Assembly: GCF_003545885.1 (NCBI RefSeq)
Contig: NZ_QHCT01000002.1
Coordinates: 310,001 to 374,000, forward strand
From: Leptospira stimsonii
Lineage (GTDB): Bacteria; Spirochaetota; Leptospiria; Leptospirales; Leptospiraceae
DNA length: 64,000 bases
Direction of reading: 5' to 3'
Shown here: positions 46,568 to 61,333 of the stretch, in pieces
Layout: each line of letters opens with the position of its first letter
Position numbering within the stretch: position 1 is the stretch's first letter
Position numbers and translations under genes: made by a program
The notes under the pieces: model-generated
What the model was told of the DNA's origin: nothing
The model's input: the letters and a program-made list of their open reading frames with translations, nothing else
The model's database searches: none

Positions 46568-47566
46568 TTAGAAACCGAAGCTGAGTCCTTTGAGAAGAAT
46601 GGTTCCTTCCACTACGACTTTGTCGCCTTTGGTAAGTCCTTCCACAACGGTGACTCGATCCTCGCCTGACGTTCCTAAGATCACTTCTCTTTTGTAAAAT
46701 TCGCGAGGAGATTCTTCCACGAAAACATAACTTCTGCTTTCAACGGTGATCACGGAAGTAAAAGGAATGACTACGGTATCTCCTTTTCTATCTTCCGGAA
46801 AACGGACCGTAGCGAACATACCGGGTTTTAAAACGTAACCTTCGTTTCGAACCGCGATCCGAACTTTTACCGTACGAGTGGTTGGGTCCACGTTGTCTCC
46901 TAAGGCTTCTGCGGTTCCTGTCCAAGCGATTTCAGGGAAACTGGAGAATTTCAGTTTCACCTTCTTCCCTTTTTTCAAACTTTGAAGTTGAGATTCTGGA
47001 ACGTCGCAAATGATCCAAGCGCTCAGCGCGCTTGCATTTCTGAGTTCTGCCGGATTCAAACCTACGGCTCGAAGTTTTCCTTCGAATTCCGCGAGTTCAG
47101 CCGCGTCGTTTTCCGCCTCCGTCTCCGCTTCGATCAGATCCTTTTCGGTCGCGACCCTGTGTTTGAACATATCCTTGATCCGCTCGAGATTCTTACGGGA
47201 ACGGTTCAGACTATTCTTCGAATGAATATAACCCACATAAAGGTCGTTCAAATCTGCCGATTCGAAAAGAATGATTTTTTCACCGCCGCTCATGGAAGGA
47301 GAAGAGGAAGCGATCAAACGAGCCGGTGCTTCCACCTCGACGAATTCTCCTTCTTTGCCGATCTGAGCGGTTTTAATGATTTCCAAACCGGGGCTGTTCT
47401 CCTTAAATTCGATCCATTCTCCTTTATCGTGAACGATCGCTTTGCTAGGAAGATGAATCGTCGGTTTTCCACGTTTGGAAAGTCCGAGAACGGCGAGGGA
47501 AACGATGGCGATAAAAGCCGCGATTCCAAGAATGAATGTGGTGCGTTTCGTAAAGGGTAATTTCAT
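46568..47566 (-). CDS. czcB: Membrane-fusion protein of metal RND pump
   Basis: A 332-residue periplasmic adaptor. N-terminal membrane anchor ([19 protein letters not shown]), a lipoyl/beta-barrel region, a helical hairpin (about 110-165, [23 protein letters not shown]) and the usual C-terminal [10 protein letters not shown], followed by [19 protein letters not shown]. Links CzcA to CzcC. Lies 2 bp downstream of czcC. No His-rich metal-binding N-terminus is visible. Confidence 0.9.
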   Translation of the reverse strand: MKLPFTKRTTFILGIAAFIAIVSLAVLGLSKRGKPTIHLPSKAIVHDKGEWIEFKENSPGLEIIKTAQIGKEGEFVEVEAPARLIASSSPSMSGGEKIILFESADLNDLYVGYIHSKNSLNRSRKNLERIKDMFKHRVATEKDLIEAETEAENDAAELAEFEGKLRAVGLNPAELRNASALSAWIICDVPESQLQSLKKGKKVKLKFSSFPEIAWTGTAEALGDNVDPTTRTVKVRIAVRNEGYVLKPGMFATVRFPEDRKGDTVVIPFTSVITVESRSYVFVEESPREFYKREVILGTSGEDRVTVVEGLTKGDKVVVEGTILLKGLSFGF

Positions 47567-47568
47567 AA

Positions 47569-48993
<1,425 letters not shown>

Positions 48994-49082
48994 AAGTTTT
49001 CCAGTTTTGTATGTTTGCGGATCAAGTTGTACGGTTCTCCAGGATCAAATCTGTCTTCATTAGTGAGTTTGGATTTCAACTC

Positions 49083-49095
49083 AGTGCGGCGCACT
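49083..49095. promoter_or_regulatory. Possible operator upstream of czcC
   Basis: AGTGC-GGC-GCACT, a 5-bp perfect inverted repeat, 90 bp before the czcC start. It may be a metal-regulator binding site; there is no direct evidence and no regulator gene nearby. Confidence 0.25.
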
Positions 49096-49151
49096 AAATT
49101 GAGACTCATCATTCGATAAAATTCTAACGATAGAATATTATATTTTTCTAA

Positions 49152-49520
49152 TTAAGCAATCGGTGGAGGAAGATTTAAGAGTAAGGAGGAGAGGAGATAA
49201 TTGTACTGAGTTTTAGGAGCGAAGAAGTTTCGTTGAAAGAATTCGATTTCCGATTTTGTAAGTTCGAAAAAACCGGAAAAAACGAGATCTAAAAAGTCGT
49301 AACGGCTTCTGAGTCGAATCGCAAATTCTTGAGAATCCAGTTCACACTGAAATTCGGCTCTGGTTTCTTTTTTTTCGATCCGTTTTGAAAAGGTGGAATA
49401 CGCTTCCGTACCTTTGACATCTAAAAATGCGAGGTCAAACGTTCCGTCTTCTTCACAGGGTAATACGATTACCGCAGTAAGAATCAGGATCAAAAGTCTG
49501 GTGAGCCAGTGGACCTGCAT
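49152..49520 (-). CDS. Small exported protein upstream of czc genes
   Basis: A 122-residue protein with an N-terminal hydrophobic segment (LTRLLILILTAVIVLPC) and an acidic/helical mature part, ending LLSSLLLNLPPPIA. No family recognised. It lies 158 bp upstream of czcC on the same strand and might be an operon leader gene, like the periplasmic proteins that accompany other metal pumps. Confidence 0.6.
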   Translation of the reverse strand: MQVHWLTRLLILILTAVIVLPCEEDGTFDLAFLDVKGTEAYSTFSKRIEKKETRAEFQCELDSQEFAIRLRSRYDFLDLVFSGFFELTKSEIEFFQRNFFAPKTQYNYLLSSLLLNLPPPIA

Positions 49521-49620
49521 TTAAAGTCCACATTTCTTAGGTAGCAATGCCTCTACAATCGTTTTTCGATCGATTTGTCTAAAATCAGCGCACCGCCGCG
49601 TATTTCACTGGGTCGAATTT

Positions 49621-50102
49621 CTAAGGCGCTACGTGTTCCACGCGAACTACGGTCCCATTTCGCATCAATACTCGAATTTCTACGTCGGGTTTTGCGCCTG
49701 GTTTGAACCGACTGATGGGACGAAAGTAGAGAAATGCTTCGATACTATTGGTCCGAAATTGGATCTGATCCGGATTTCCCAAATACTCTTTTACAAAGAT
49801 CCGATTTTGTCCTTGGAGAGTGTCTTTGATTTCGGAACGAAGGCGCAAATTCTTTTCAATTTCAGGGTCCAGAGCCGGCTCGGTCGCGGTCTGATTTTCC
49901 ACAACGCCGGTTTCGGGATTCGTAGTTTGCCCGGATCCAAGGAGTTGTTTCAGAACCAGCTTTTCGCACTTCTCCTTATCTCCGAAGGTTTCCATACAAT
50001 CCGCAAAGATCTGTTTTGCAGATCCTTTTGGAGGTGGAGGAGTTACGCAGGAAACGAGAAGAGTTGTCCACAAAAGAAAAGAAAGAATCTTCGTGAAAGA
50101 AC

Positions 50103-50106
<4 letters not shown>
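49621..50106 (-). CDS. Lipoprotein, possibly BamE/SmpA-like
   Basis: A 161-residue lipoprotein: signal with lipobox LVSC (Cys about 20) followed by TPPPPKG. The C-terminal domain ([45 protein letters not shown]) has the helix-strand order of the SmpA/OmlA (BamE) fold, in which a small lipoprotein assists outer-membrane assembly; this is tentative. It overlaps the secA stop by 4 bp, so export machinery and this protein are coexpressed. Confidence 0.78.
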
Positions 50107-52829
<2,723 letters not shown>

Positions 52830-52880
52830 ATCAGTTTTCCGTATTACGTTATTGAAATGTTACTTTTGGATTTTCGAGTT

Positions 52881-53564
52881 TCATAGGTCGAGAATCGCGT
52901 TGAATATGCTACGTCCTGAAGTCTCCATCTGAGACCTCAAAGACTCCGTATCGGGTCCAGGAACCCAACCCGCAGAACGAATAAAATCCGCGTGAACTCC
53001 CTTCCAAACCTGGAGCATAGGAGCCGTAACTTCCAGGTGACATTGAATTCCGAAAATTCTATCTTGGAAGGAAAACATCTGATTGGGATACATCTCACTT
53101 TTTAGAAGATGTTTGCCGCCCTTCGGAATCGTAAAAACGTCCTCGTGAAGATGAAAGGCGGGAAAGGAAGAAGTTCCGTTCAAAACAGGATGCGCTTCTT
53201 GGACGCTCACATTGGAGAATCCGACCTCGGGTCCCTTCTCTCCTACACTCACTTCTCCACCTAACGCTTTTGCTATGATTTGAGAACCGAGACAAATTCC
53301 GATCACCTTTCGGTTGGGCATAGAGGACGCATAACGCACCAGATTGAACCAAGGTTCGAAAAAGGAAAAAAGAGCGGGATCGGCGACCGACTGCGGGCCA
53401 CCCAATAAGACAACGAGGTCGAAAATCAAGTGAGCGTCGGGAATGGGTTGAATTCTTGTATCGTACGCGTTGTGATACGAAATTCTATAATTTCTTTCTT
53501 TCAAAGAATCCAAGAGAATCCCAGGACCTTCGCAGTCCTTAAAACGAACGATCAAACTTCTCAT
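52881..53564 (-). CDS. Class I glutamine amidotransferase-like protein
   Basis: A 227-residue GATase1 domain protein. Nucleophile Cys91 in GICLGSQ, oxyanion patch LLGGPQS, and the His176/Glu178 of QCHLEVT are present. It stands alone, without a synthetase domain, similar to GMP-synthase-like amidotransferases and gamma-glutamyl-hydrolase-type enzymes; the acceptor is unknown. Overlaps the thioredoxin-like gene by 4 bp. Confidence 0.86.
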   Translation of the reverse strand: MRSLIVRFKDCEGPGILLDSLKERNYRISYHNAYDTRIQPIPDAHLIFDLVVLLGGPQSVADPALFSFFEPWFNLVRYASSMPNRKVIGICLGSQIIAKALGGEVSVGEKGPEVGFSNVSVQEAHPVLNGTSSFPAFHLHEDVFTIPKGGKHLLKSEMYPNQMFSFQDRIFGIQCHLEVTAPMLQVWKGVHADFIRSAGWVPGPDTESLRSQMETSGRSIFNAILDL

Positions 53565-54136
53565 GAAGACCCGGCCATCCTTTTGAAAAAGAGAACTTTC
53601 TGATCCGTAGAGAGTTTGGCTGGATTCGCTTCTTCGCTGATCGGACCAATAAAATTATAATAGAGAACGAGCGGTTTTGTTTTGAAAAGAAGGGTTTCCG
53701 GAGTTCCCGTTACGATCGAATTGGAGCGACTCACACGGAACGGTTTTTTCATCAGAAGAATCGGAACTTGAATTCCAAACTTACGAGCCTCTTCCTGAAC
53801 CAACGGTTTTGCTTTTGTGAGAAGTTCCTCTTCCGACATCGTTTCCGGGTCATCGAAGAAAAGAGCCGGATCCACGACCATATAGAATTGGATCTTGGGA
53901 TCCTTTTGCATTTCTTGATAGAGAAAGTTGAGCGCTGGGAGTTCTTTGATACAAGGAACACAATTCGGGCCATAGACATTCAAAACCAAACGAGGCGCGG
54001 TTATATCGGAAAGTTGAATCGTTTTTCCGTCCAAAGTCATCCCCTGGAAATTTTGGATTCCCAAGTTCGGCTGTTCGGAGGGCGCACATTGAAGTGTCAA
54101 AAGGGTTAAAAGTATAAAAAGGGCAAATCGTTTCAT
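53561..54136 (-). CDS. Thioredoxin-like lipoprotein (TlpA/ResA type)
   Basis: A 191-residue protein from the ATG at 54136: signal with lipobox-like LTLQC (Cys17), then a thioredoxin fold with the redox motif [11 protein letters not shown] (Cys59-Cys62) and the beta-strand FYMVVDPA. Likely a periplasmic reductant or disulfide enzyme. Upstream in-frame sequence (to 54331) does not resemble the family. Next gene overlaps by 4 bp. Confidence 0.83.
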   Translation of the reverse strand: MKRFALFILLTLLTLQCAPSEQPNLGIQNFQGMTLDGKTIQLSDITAPRLVLNVYGPNCVPCIKELPALNFLYQEMQKDPKIQFYMVVDPALFFDDPETMSEEELLTKAKPLVQEEARKFGIQVPILLMKKPFRVSRSNSIVTGTPETLLFKTKPLVLYYNFIGPISEEANPAKLSTDQKVLFFKRMAGSS

Positions 54137-54463
54137 CAATGCTACATAATTTCCAGTAAAGAAGGGAAAGAAAGGACGGAAATCTGGTTCCGAATTCATG
54201 GATAATACCAAAGGAAAGCGTTCCGCCTCTAAATTCAAGGAATAAACCGAGACCCCAAGAATCTCCCAAGCACACTTTCTACCAAGTGGAAAGACAGTGA
54301 GAGGAACATCTAATGCGACATAATTAAACAAGTTTCACAGTTTTTTTTGGAGGTTCCCAAAAAAGAGTTTTCTCTGAAATGAGGACGATAAGCGTTTGAC
54401 AAGTCCTCTACCCTTGATTTCCTGGTATTTTGAACGTCCTTTCGAATCTACCAGGGAATCCGA

Positions 54464-54988
54464 ATGAACCAACTTAATCCTGAATTTGACATCGTAACTC
54501 TCATCGAACTCGCCAAACGCAACAAATACGAAAAAGCCGTTGCCGGATTCCATACATTGGACCGAATCGAGAGATTGGAACTCCCCAAAAAGATCAAAGC
54601 AAGAAAATTAGCCGTTCAGGCGATGTTTGCCCTCGCAACGGAAGAAGTTCAGTATGCCTACTTCACAAAAGAAGAAAGAATCCAGCTCGATCAAGAAGCA
54701 AACATTACAAATGCGTCTTATTCTAAATTTAACGGACTTTTCGAAGCTCCTCAAGCTCCGATCGCGGAAGAAGACACCGAAGAAGATTTCATTCCGGAAG
54801 AAGCCCCTCGCCCAATTTTAGACGGTGACGAAGACGAAGACGGTCTCGACTCCGACGAAGATGAGGATGAAGACGAGGATGATGACGAAGACGAGGATGA
54901 TGACGAGGACGACGATGAGGATGAAGACGAGGAAAAACTCGACGATGACGACGAAGAGGAAGAAGTAGCCGAGAAAAAAGAGGACTAA
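54464..54988 (+). CDS. Protein with long acidic tail
   Basis: A 174-residue cytoplasmic protein. Residues 1-80 are helical ([47 protein letters not shown]); the order faintly recalls RNA polymerase omega (RpoZ), but I cannot confirm this. Residues about 100-174 are almost purely Asp and Glu with a few Lys. The coding of this tail is a chain of GAC/GAT/GAG/GAA codons (54830-54960), prone to slippage. A run of six A precedes the stop. The DUF115 gene begins immediately downstream in the -1 frame. Confidence 0.8.
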   Translation: MNQLNPEFDIVTLIELAKRNKYEKAVAGFHTLDRIERLELPKKIKARKLAVQAMFALATEEVQYAYFTKEERIQLDQEANITNASYSKFNGLFEAPQAPIAEEDTEEDFIPEEAPRPILDGDEDEDGLDSDEDEDEDEDDDEDEDDDEDDDEDEDEEKLDDDDEEEEVAEKKED

Positions 54989-55002
54989 GAGGTCTTTCGC
55001 TT

Positions 55003-56391
55003 ATCTACCGTCTCGTTTCCAATCCAAACGGAACCCTGAACTTAGAGGAAACCCAATCGGGTTTCCTTTTTCATTCTCGATTCAATCCTACATCGGAAGG
55101 AGAACGTCTCTCCGAACAAATCCCGGTTCCGAATTCTCCTTATGAGACGATTCTTGTCTTCGGTTTTGCTCTCGGTTATCACGTAGAATCCTATCTCAAA
55201 AAACGAAAAACACCCGTTCGACTTCTCATCGTAGAACCGATTTCTTCTCTCAAACCGATCGCGGAAAAATTCTTCGAGCGTCTCTTACGCTCTTACTCGG
55301 AAAACGGCCATGAAATTCGAATGATCTTCGGTCTGGAAACGTTCTTAGAAAAACCCCTCACGCACTGGCTTTTCGAAAACACGAACCAGGTCACCCCCTT
55401 CTTACATCCGGTCTATAGCAGAAAATTTCCGGATCTCGCGCTTCGGTTTTTGGATTCACTCAAACAAAATTCTCAAACGACTCAGAATCAAAGCGCCAAA
55501 ACGTACTTTCAAAAAATCTGGGTTCGAAACGAGATCCGAAACGTTTTGAGTCTCTTCGAGAATCTGAATTCTTCCAAAATTCTTTCCGGAGCAAAGAAGA
55601 ATTTTTTCCAAGACCAGACCTTACTCTTCACCGGAGCGAGTCCTTCTTTGGAAGGAGAGACCGATTGGATTCTTCAAAACCGAAATCGATTTCATCTCCT
55701 TGCTTCCGATACTTCGCTTGGCTGGCTCATCAGCTCGGGCATTCTCCCGGACCTTGTTTTGAGCATCGATTCTTCCAGAGGAACGTTATTTCACTTTCGA
55801 AACATTCTTCCTCCGAACGTTCCGATTCTTACCTGGTTTGGTGGTTCTTCTTATCTTTTTGATCTTCCGAATCCGAAGTGGATTTATTTTTCAACCCATC
55901 CTTTGGATCAAACGTTACGCTCCCTCTTCTTTCCTGAGGCTCCGATTTTCGAAAACCCGTCCCTCAATATGGCCGGGATCGCCGTCTCCTTCGCCAAACA
56001 TCTCGCATACGGAAGAATGATTTTCAAAGGTGTGGATTTTCAGAGAAGCGGAGGCAGAACTCACTGTCGGTCGACCGGTTACGAAGCCTTCGATCGTGTC
56101 CAACTTTCCAGGAAAAAAAGCCTTTTGGGAATCCGTTATCAGAAATCGAACTCTTGGGAACGAAGATTCTCCATTTTAGAAATTCTGAAACGGGAGTCTC
56201 CGGAACTTTTTCGATCCGATCCTGTGTCTGACCTTTCGGACGTGGAAAAAAAGGACGTTCGTTCCGGTTTGATCTTGGACGATCCTCTTCGAATCGACAG
56301 GCAACGTTGGATCCAATTTTGCAACGCACATCCGGAATTCGACGGAATGAACTCCATTTCTTCTCGGATCCAAGCGATCGTCTCGGAGTGA
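55003..56391 (+). CDS. DUF115/MAF-like protein without a canonical start
   Basis: Homologous to DUF115 (6-hydroxymethylpterin-pyrophosphokinase MptE-like, also called motility-associated factor) glycosyltransferase-like proteins. Landmarks: [16 protein letters not shown] and [11 protein letters not shown] (in the 5' part), then [39 protein letters not shown] and the later [14 protein letters not shown]. The frame is open from 54949 to 56391, and coding-like sequence begins by about 54991, yet the first in-frame ATG/GTG/TTG is the ATG at 55321, well inside the conserved part. The coordinate given is a guess at an ATC codon 11 bp after a strong AAGAGG. In other bacteria such proteins glycosylate flagellins. 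Confidence 0.7.
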   Translation: MYRLVSNPNGTLNLEETQSGFLFHSRFNPTSEGERLSEQIPVPNSPYETILVFGFALGYHVESYLKKRKTPVRLLIVEPISSLKPIAEKFFERLLRSYSENGHEIRMIFGLETFLEKPLTHWLFENTNQVTPFLHPVYSRKFPDLALRFLDSLKQNSQTTQNQSAKTYFQKIWVRNEIRNVLSLFENLNSSKILSGAKKNFFQDQTLLFTGASPSLEGETDWILQNRNRFHLLASDTSLGWLISSGILPDLVLSIDSSRGTLFHFRNILPPNVPILTWFGGSSYLFDLPNPKWIYFSTHPLDQTLRSLFFPEAPIFENPSLNMAGIAVSFAKHLAYGRMIFKGVDFQRSGGRTHCRSTGYEAFDRVQLSRKKSLLGIRYQKSNSWERRFSILEILKRESPELFRSDPVSDLSDVEKKDVRSGLILDDPLRIDRQRWIQFCNAHPEFDGMNSISSRIQAIVSE

Positions 56392-56500
56392 GTCCGATTT
56401 TCCTTCGTTGTAATTCTCGCTACGATCGATATAACCTCTTGACATTTCCAGAGAAAGCGACGCAATTCTCTTTCTGAAGAGACTTTCCGGTATGGGAACG

Positions 56501-56988
<488 letters not shown>

Positions 56989-57013
56989 TTCGAAAAAGAT
57001 CGTTCGAAACCTC

Positions 57014-58249
57014 GTGAAATACATTCCATTTTTTGCAACTATTCTTCTGATTTTATTTGTGAATCAGACGATTTCTTCCGCGCCCCAATCCAAACCTACA
57101 AAACTCTCCGAAGAACAAATCCTAAAGAAGAAGGACATCCTACTTCAAGTATTGAAGTTCGGAACGACCAAGGAAAGGGCCATGGCACTTCGGGAATTGG
57201 AAGACTTCCCTTCCGAACATTCCGGAGTTCTCATCGATCAACTCGGAAAAATTTTGGAAAAAGATCCGGATTGGATGATGAAGGTCTATGCAATTCGAAC
57301 GGTTTCCGAACTCAAGCTGACTCAGTTCAGCGATCAAATCCTGAAACTCTTAAAGAGCGAACAACCGGATATTCAGAGAGAATCGATCTACGCGACAAAA
57401 AAACTCAAACTCGAAAAGGGAGCCCCGATTCTTTTTGAAATTCTTAGAACGCAGGACTTCACAAAAAATTCGAATCTTACCGTCGGAGTTTTGGACGCAC
57501 TCGGAGAATTTCCACCGCAAGAAGAAGCGACGACCTTTCTTCTCGCGAGATTGAACGAAAACTTCAACGACCCGGAAATCCGCGCACAGATCGCCCTCTT
57601 TTTCGGGAAGAATAAGGATAGAAAAGCGGAAGGTTCTCTTCTGGAAATCTACAAGGACACGAAAGAACCGATCACCTTGAGAAGTTTTTCTGTGAGCGCT
57701 CTCGGAAAAATGAAATCCGTTTCTTCCATGCCTACGATCAAAGAAGAATTGGATAAGATCCGAAACATCAAAAGTAAAAATGAAGTCAAAGACTATCAAC
57801 CGCTAAAGATCCATTCGATCACCGCTCTTGTTTCCATGGGAGACAAGGATATATTAGAAGAATTGTATGCTTACGCAAGGGACGATGATCCGGTCGTGAG
57901 ACTGAGAGCGATCAAACATCTCACCGATACCGGAGATATGGCGGTTTTAGAAATTTTAGAATACAAGGCTCAGAGAGACCCGAGCGAAAAAGTAAAAAAG
58001 GCCGCAAAGATGGCCATTGAAAAATTAAAAAAAGGAGAATCCGGAAACGATATCGACCTGAAAGAATCCGATTCTCCCAAATACAAGGCCGGAAACAGGG
58101 AAAGACCGATTCGCACAGGCGATCCTTCTCCGATTCCGGGAACGTCTACGGCTCCTTCGTCCGATAGCGGGAGTTCCTCTTCTTCGGGAGGTGGTGGTTC
58201 TTCTCCCGGAGGAAAAGGAGAAGCCGAAGAATTAGAGGATGGAATTTGA
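57014..58249 (+). CDS. Exported HEAT-repeat protein
   Basis: A 411-residue protein from GTG at 57014, giving an N-terminal signal ([21 protein letters not shown]). The longer frame from 56930 overlaps the response regulator and is less likely. At least seven helical HEAT repeats follow (for example [64 protein letters not shown]), then a Ser/Gly-rich, acidic tail. Probably a periplasmic scaffold. Its TGA overlaps the next TTG start. Confidence 0.85.
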   Translation: MKYIPFFATILLILFVNQTISSAPQSKPTKLSEEQILKKKDILLQVLKFGTTKERAMALRELEDFPSEHSGVLIDQLGKILEKDPDWMMKVYAIRTVSELKLTQFSDQILKLLKSEQPDIQRESIYATKKLKLEKGAPILFEILRTQDFTKNSNLTVGVLDALGEFPPQEEATTFLLARLNENFNDPEIRAQIALFFGKNKDRKAEGSLLEIYKDTKEPITLRSFSVSALGKMKSVSSMPTIKEELDKIRNIKSKNEVKDYQPLKIHSITALVSMGDKDILEELYAYARDDDPVVRLRAIKHLTDTGDMAVLEILEYKAQRDPSEKVKKAAKMAIEKLKKGESGNDIDLKESDSPKYKAGNRERPIRTGDPSPIPGTSTAPSSDSGSSSSSGGGGSSPGGKGEAEELEDGI

Positions 58250-58752
58250 ATTCTAAAATTCCGAATTTCAAAAAGGGGATCGTTTCGATCCTCTTTTTTG
58301 TTTGTATCTCCGGCGTTTCTGCGCAAGAAGTTCACAGAGCGGCCGCGACGTATCGAAGTTCGATTTCTTTCGATGAAAAAAGAATCGCAGACATTAAAGA
58401 ATCCTTAAATACTCAGTCGCCTAACTTCCCCGAGACGATCAAGTTATTCTTTCAGGAATTGAAAGGAAACTATGCGGTCTTTTACGACTGGAACGGAGAA
58501 ACCGTATATTACAAATATAGAATGAATAAATTCGACAAGTCGCGTGCCAGAATGGTTCGAAAACTAGCGGAAGGCGCGGCCTATGAAGTAAGAGGAAGAT
58601 GGGAAGGTATGATCGTCTATCAGGTTTCCACAATTCCACATTTTAAAAAAGCCTCCGAAGTCACACTCGAAGACAAAAAAGGAAGATTCTCCATCCCGGT
58701 TTTTGATCTGGGAGAATTTAGAGAACTCGCTCTGGATGAAATTATCTATTAA
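58246..58752 (+). CDS. Exported protein of unknown function
   Basis: A 168-residue protein starting with TTG at 58246 (TTGA overlap with the HEAT gene). Signal peptide [16 protein letters not shown]. The mature region ([44 protein letters not shown]) is unlike any family I know. Cotranscribed with its neighbours. Confidence 0.78.
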   Translation: MNSKIPNFKKGIVSILFFVCISGVSAQEVHRAAATYRSSISFDEKRIADIKESLNTQSPNFPETIKLFFQELKGNYAVFYDWNGETVYYKYRMNKFDKSRARMVRKLAEGAAYEVRGRWEGMIVYQVSTIPHFKKASEVTLEDKKGRFSIPVFDLGEFRELALDEIIY

Positions 58753-59266
58753 AAGTCTAATTCCGATTTTTTTCGTTTTTTGTTTTTTTCCTCCTACTAC
58801 AATGCGGGCTTTGGATCCATTGGATCCGGCATTATTCTATCATTCTCCTTCCTCTCCTTTTCTTCTCAACCTTCTCAAGATTCGTTTCCCCGAAAAAGCG
58901 GAAGTCAGGATGAACGGAAACGGATATCATTGGAAAGTGATTCCAACGAAAGGAAGAGCTTGGATGTTGATCCTTCGAGAATGGGACGGTCCTTTCAAAG
59001 AAGAATCACTGAAAACTCTCCTTAAAGATTTGTTTCCGAATTCGAAGGAATTGAACCTCCCGAAATGGGACGGTCTCCTCTCAATCGGTGCCGAGAGAAA
59101 AGAAATCATTTCGGGAAATCCACTCACGGTTCGTTATTATCTGTTTCAAAAAAAAGAGAAGATCGTTTCCGTCTATCTCGTATTCGATACCGAAAACAAA
59201 ACGATCTCCGATTTTTTCGAAGATCCGAAAAAGTTTTTCGAACCGATTTCCCAAGATTCTTTGTAA
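58736..59266 (+). CDS. Exported protein of unknown function
   Basis: About 176 residues from the ATG at 58736 ([18 protein letters not shown]), which overlaps the previous gene by 17 bp. A signal peptide is followed by a small alpha/beta domain (YHWKVIPTKGRAWMLILREWDG, VSVYLVFDTENKTI). No family recognised. Last gene of a response-regulator/HEAT/exported-protein run. Confidence 0.75.
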   Translation: MKLSIKSLIPIFFVFCFFPPTTMRALDPLDPALFYHSPSSPFLLNLLKIRFPEKAEVRMNGNGYHWKVIPTKGRAWMLILREWDGPFKEESLKTLLKDLFPNSKELNLPKWDGLLSIGAERKEIISGNPLTVRYYLFQKKEKIVSVYLVFDTENKTISDFFEDPKKFFEPISQDSL

Positions 59267-59322
59267 ATCCTTCCCCAAAAAATTCACTTGAAGAACAAGA
59301 CTTCCCAGAAAAACTGGAAACT

Positions 59323-59436
<114 letters not shown>

Positions 59437-59535
59437 ATGGAGAAAAACTTTCCTCTTTTTAAATTCAAACCTCTGAATGCAACTTCCTGCAGAAATTCAC
59501 TTGAAGAACAAGACTTCCCAGAAAAACTGGAAACT

Positions 59536-59614
<79 letters not shown>

Positions 59615-59626
59615 TGGAGAAATGCC

Positions 59627-60218
59627 TTCCTGAAAATAAAATCCAATTTCAAATTACGCCGATCTCCCAGAAGGACTGGAAGCTTTTTCGTGAGAGCCTT
59701 TGTAGCGATCCATAGAGAGCGTAACAAAGGCGACTCGAGCCACGGATGGCGAGAGCACGAAAAAGACGCCGTGGAGCCAAGTTTTCCAGGATGGAAAACT
59801 GCGAAACGGCAAGTCCGAATTCTAAAAGCGAAGGTGCAAGGAAACTCAGCGAATTCCTCCCTACGGGTCGGAATTCATCTTCTGGGTCCAATGGAGAAAC
59901 GACTTCCTGAAAATAAAATCCAATTTCAAATTACGCCGATCTCCCAGAAGGACTTGAAGCTTTTTCGTGAGAGCCTTTGTAGCGATCCATAGAGAGCGTA
60001 ACAAAGGCGACTCGAGCCACGGATGGCGAGAGCACGAAAAAGACGCCGTGGAGCCAAGTTTTCCAGGATGGAAAACTGCGAAACGGCAAGTCCGAATTCT
60101 AAAAGCGAAGGTGCAAGAGAACTCAGCGAATTCCTCCCTATGGGTCGGAATTCATCTTCTGGGTCCAATGGAGAAACGACTTCCTGAAAATAAAATCCAA
60201 TTTCAAATTACGCCGATC
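59627..60218. repeat. 277-bp tandem repeat downstream of tRNA(CAU)
   Basis: Two full units (59627-59903, 59904-60180) and a partial third (60181-60218). Each unit contains a reversed tRNA T-arm look-alike (CCCAGAAGGACT), a chain of hairpins including AGTTTTCC-AGGAT-GGAAAACT (59780-59800 and 60057-60077), GAATTCC/GGAATTC around TCCCTAYGGGTC (59851-59876, 60128-60153), and a tRNA 3'-end copy CTTCTGGGTCCAATGGAGAAA-type tail. Units differ by a few bases. Long open frames on both strands are by-products. Confidence 0.9.
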
Positions 60219-60789
60219 GTACGTCCGAATACCGCAGAAAGATTCCCTGCATTCGAAGTTTGCAAAAAATAAATTCCGCTCTTGGGAAATGAGATTCGAA
60301 TTTTGAACCGGAGCTCCAAAACGTTCGCGAAAGAATTTCGAATTGAAAAGAGATCTTTTTAAGAAACGAATTCAGTCCATTTTCACCGGCGAAATGAACT
60401 CCTATCAACGCAGGACAAGTCTCGAAACAAAAGGAACTACAAAGAGATTCGCCTTGTCAAAGTTCCTGCTCAGGAATCTTCTCTTTTAAAATTAAAATTT
60501 ATTAATATAGGAGCGAAAGAGTGTTTCATCGAAGAATTTCCAAGCAAGAATCAGAGCGTGTTTGAAGTCTTCACAGAAAGTTGTCGGAGTTACGACAACT
60601 TCGCTGTGAAAATTTAAGTTGAGATTAGAATGATTTTCTGATAGAGGAACGTTTTCCGATTTTTCCCGCGAGCCCGCCTCCTCCACCCGATTTGGGTGGG
60701 GGCCGTTTTCCGAAAAATTGTCGGAACAACGACAAATCCCTTTTGAAAAATGGAAACTCACACAAAAAATGGGGGCTCTCGGTTTGTTC
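60219..60789. other. Non-coding stretch with paired TTGTCG hairpins
   Basis: No gene I trust. Two similar hairpins, AGTTGTCG-GAGTTA-CGACAACT (60579-60600) and TTGTCG-GAACAA-CGACAA (60718-60735), flank a third, CCACCC-GATTT-GGGTGG (60683-60699). The symmetric ends resemble a MITE-like element of about 155 bp. A 142-codon frame on the - strand runs through them but has no other support. Confidence 0.55.
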
Positions 60790-61207
60790 ACAGAGAGGCA
60801 TACGACTTTGAAAAAAAAATTCAAATTAGGAACCGTGATCCCACAAAGAGAATTAGAATTTTCCATCGGAAGGAAAAAACAAAAAATCATCGTAACCATT
60901 GGAAAACCGAAACCCGCCAAGGAGGAAACAATGGACTGGTATTGCCCATTTCAGATCCAAGGAATTGGACTCGAAGGAATCAAAGGAACCTTTGGAATGG
61001 AATGGAATCGATTCGATCCAAGCCCTTCCGTTTGCGATGGAAAGGATCGGCTCTATCGTACGACTTCATTCTCAAAAACTAAATCCTGGAAAGATTTCCT
61101 GGATTAACGAACAAGACCTCGGCTTTCCCGTTCCCGATACGCCGGAAATGGTTCTGAAAAAAGAAATCGCATGGCAAAAACTTCTCCAAAGAAAAAAGGG
61201 GAATTGA
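60790..61207 (+). pseudogene. Frameshifted small gene (possibly DUF6968-like)
   Basis: One frame gives RELEFSIGRKKQKIIVTIGKP and DWYCPFQIQGIGLEGIKGTFG up to about 61000; the continuation DSIQALPFAMERIGSIVRLH and ISWINEQDLGFPVPDTPEMV lies in another frame to 61207. Joining them at GGAATGGAATGG (about 60996-61010) by removing one A gives a continuous protein of a small family (CPFQI...G.DSIQAL). I read this as a single frameshift, real or a sequencing error. The 5' end is uncertain (TTG near 60808 is one option). Confidence 0.6.
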
Positions 61208-61333
61208 AAGAATCAACGTTAGACATTCTTTTTCTTTTCGATCGAAACTGAAAATTCCACATCTCGGAAATTCTCAATTTGAAAATCATTTTTCCTCAAA
61301 CCCCTAAAAGGGATCGGATACGAAAGGTCTAAA

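Noticed and set aside
54394..54420. TTGACA -35 box before the acidic-tail gene
   Set aside because: No good -10 box at 16-18 bp spacing; not strong enough to report as a promoter.
59649..60272. Open frames of 80-101 codons in the 277-bp repeats
   Set aside because: The same frames repeat on both strands because of the tandem duplication and consist of tRNA-derived and hairpin sequence.
60492..60920. 142-codon frame on the - strand
   Set aside because: It runs through hairpins and through the opposite, more protein-like frame; composition is not typical of coding DNA here.
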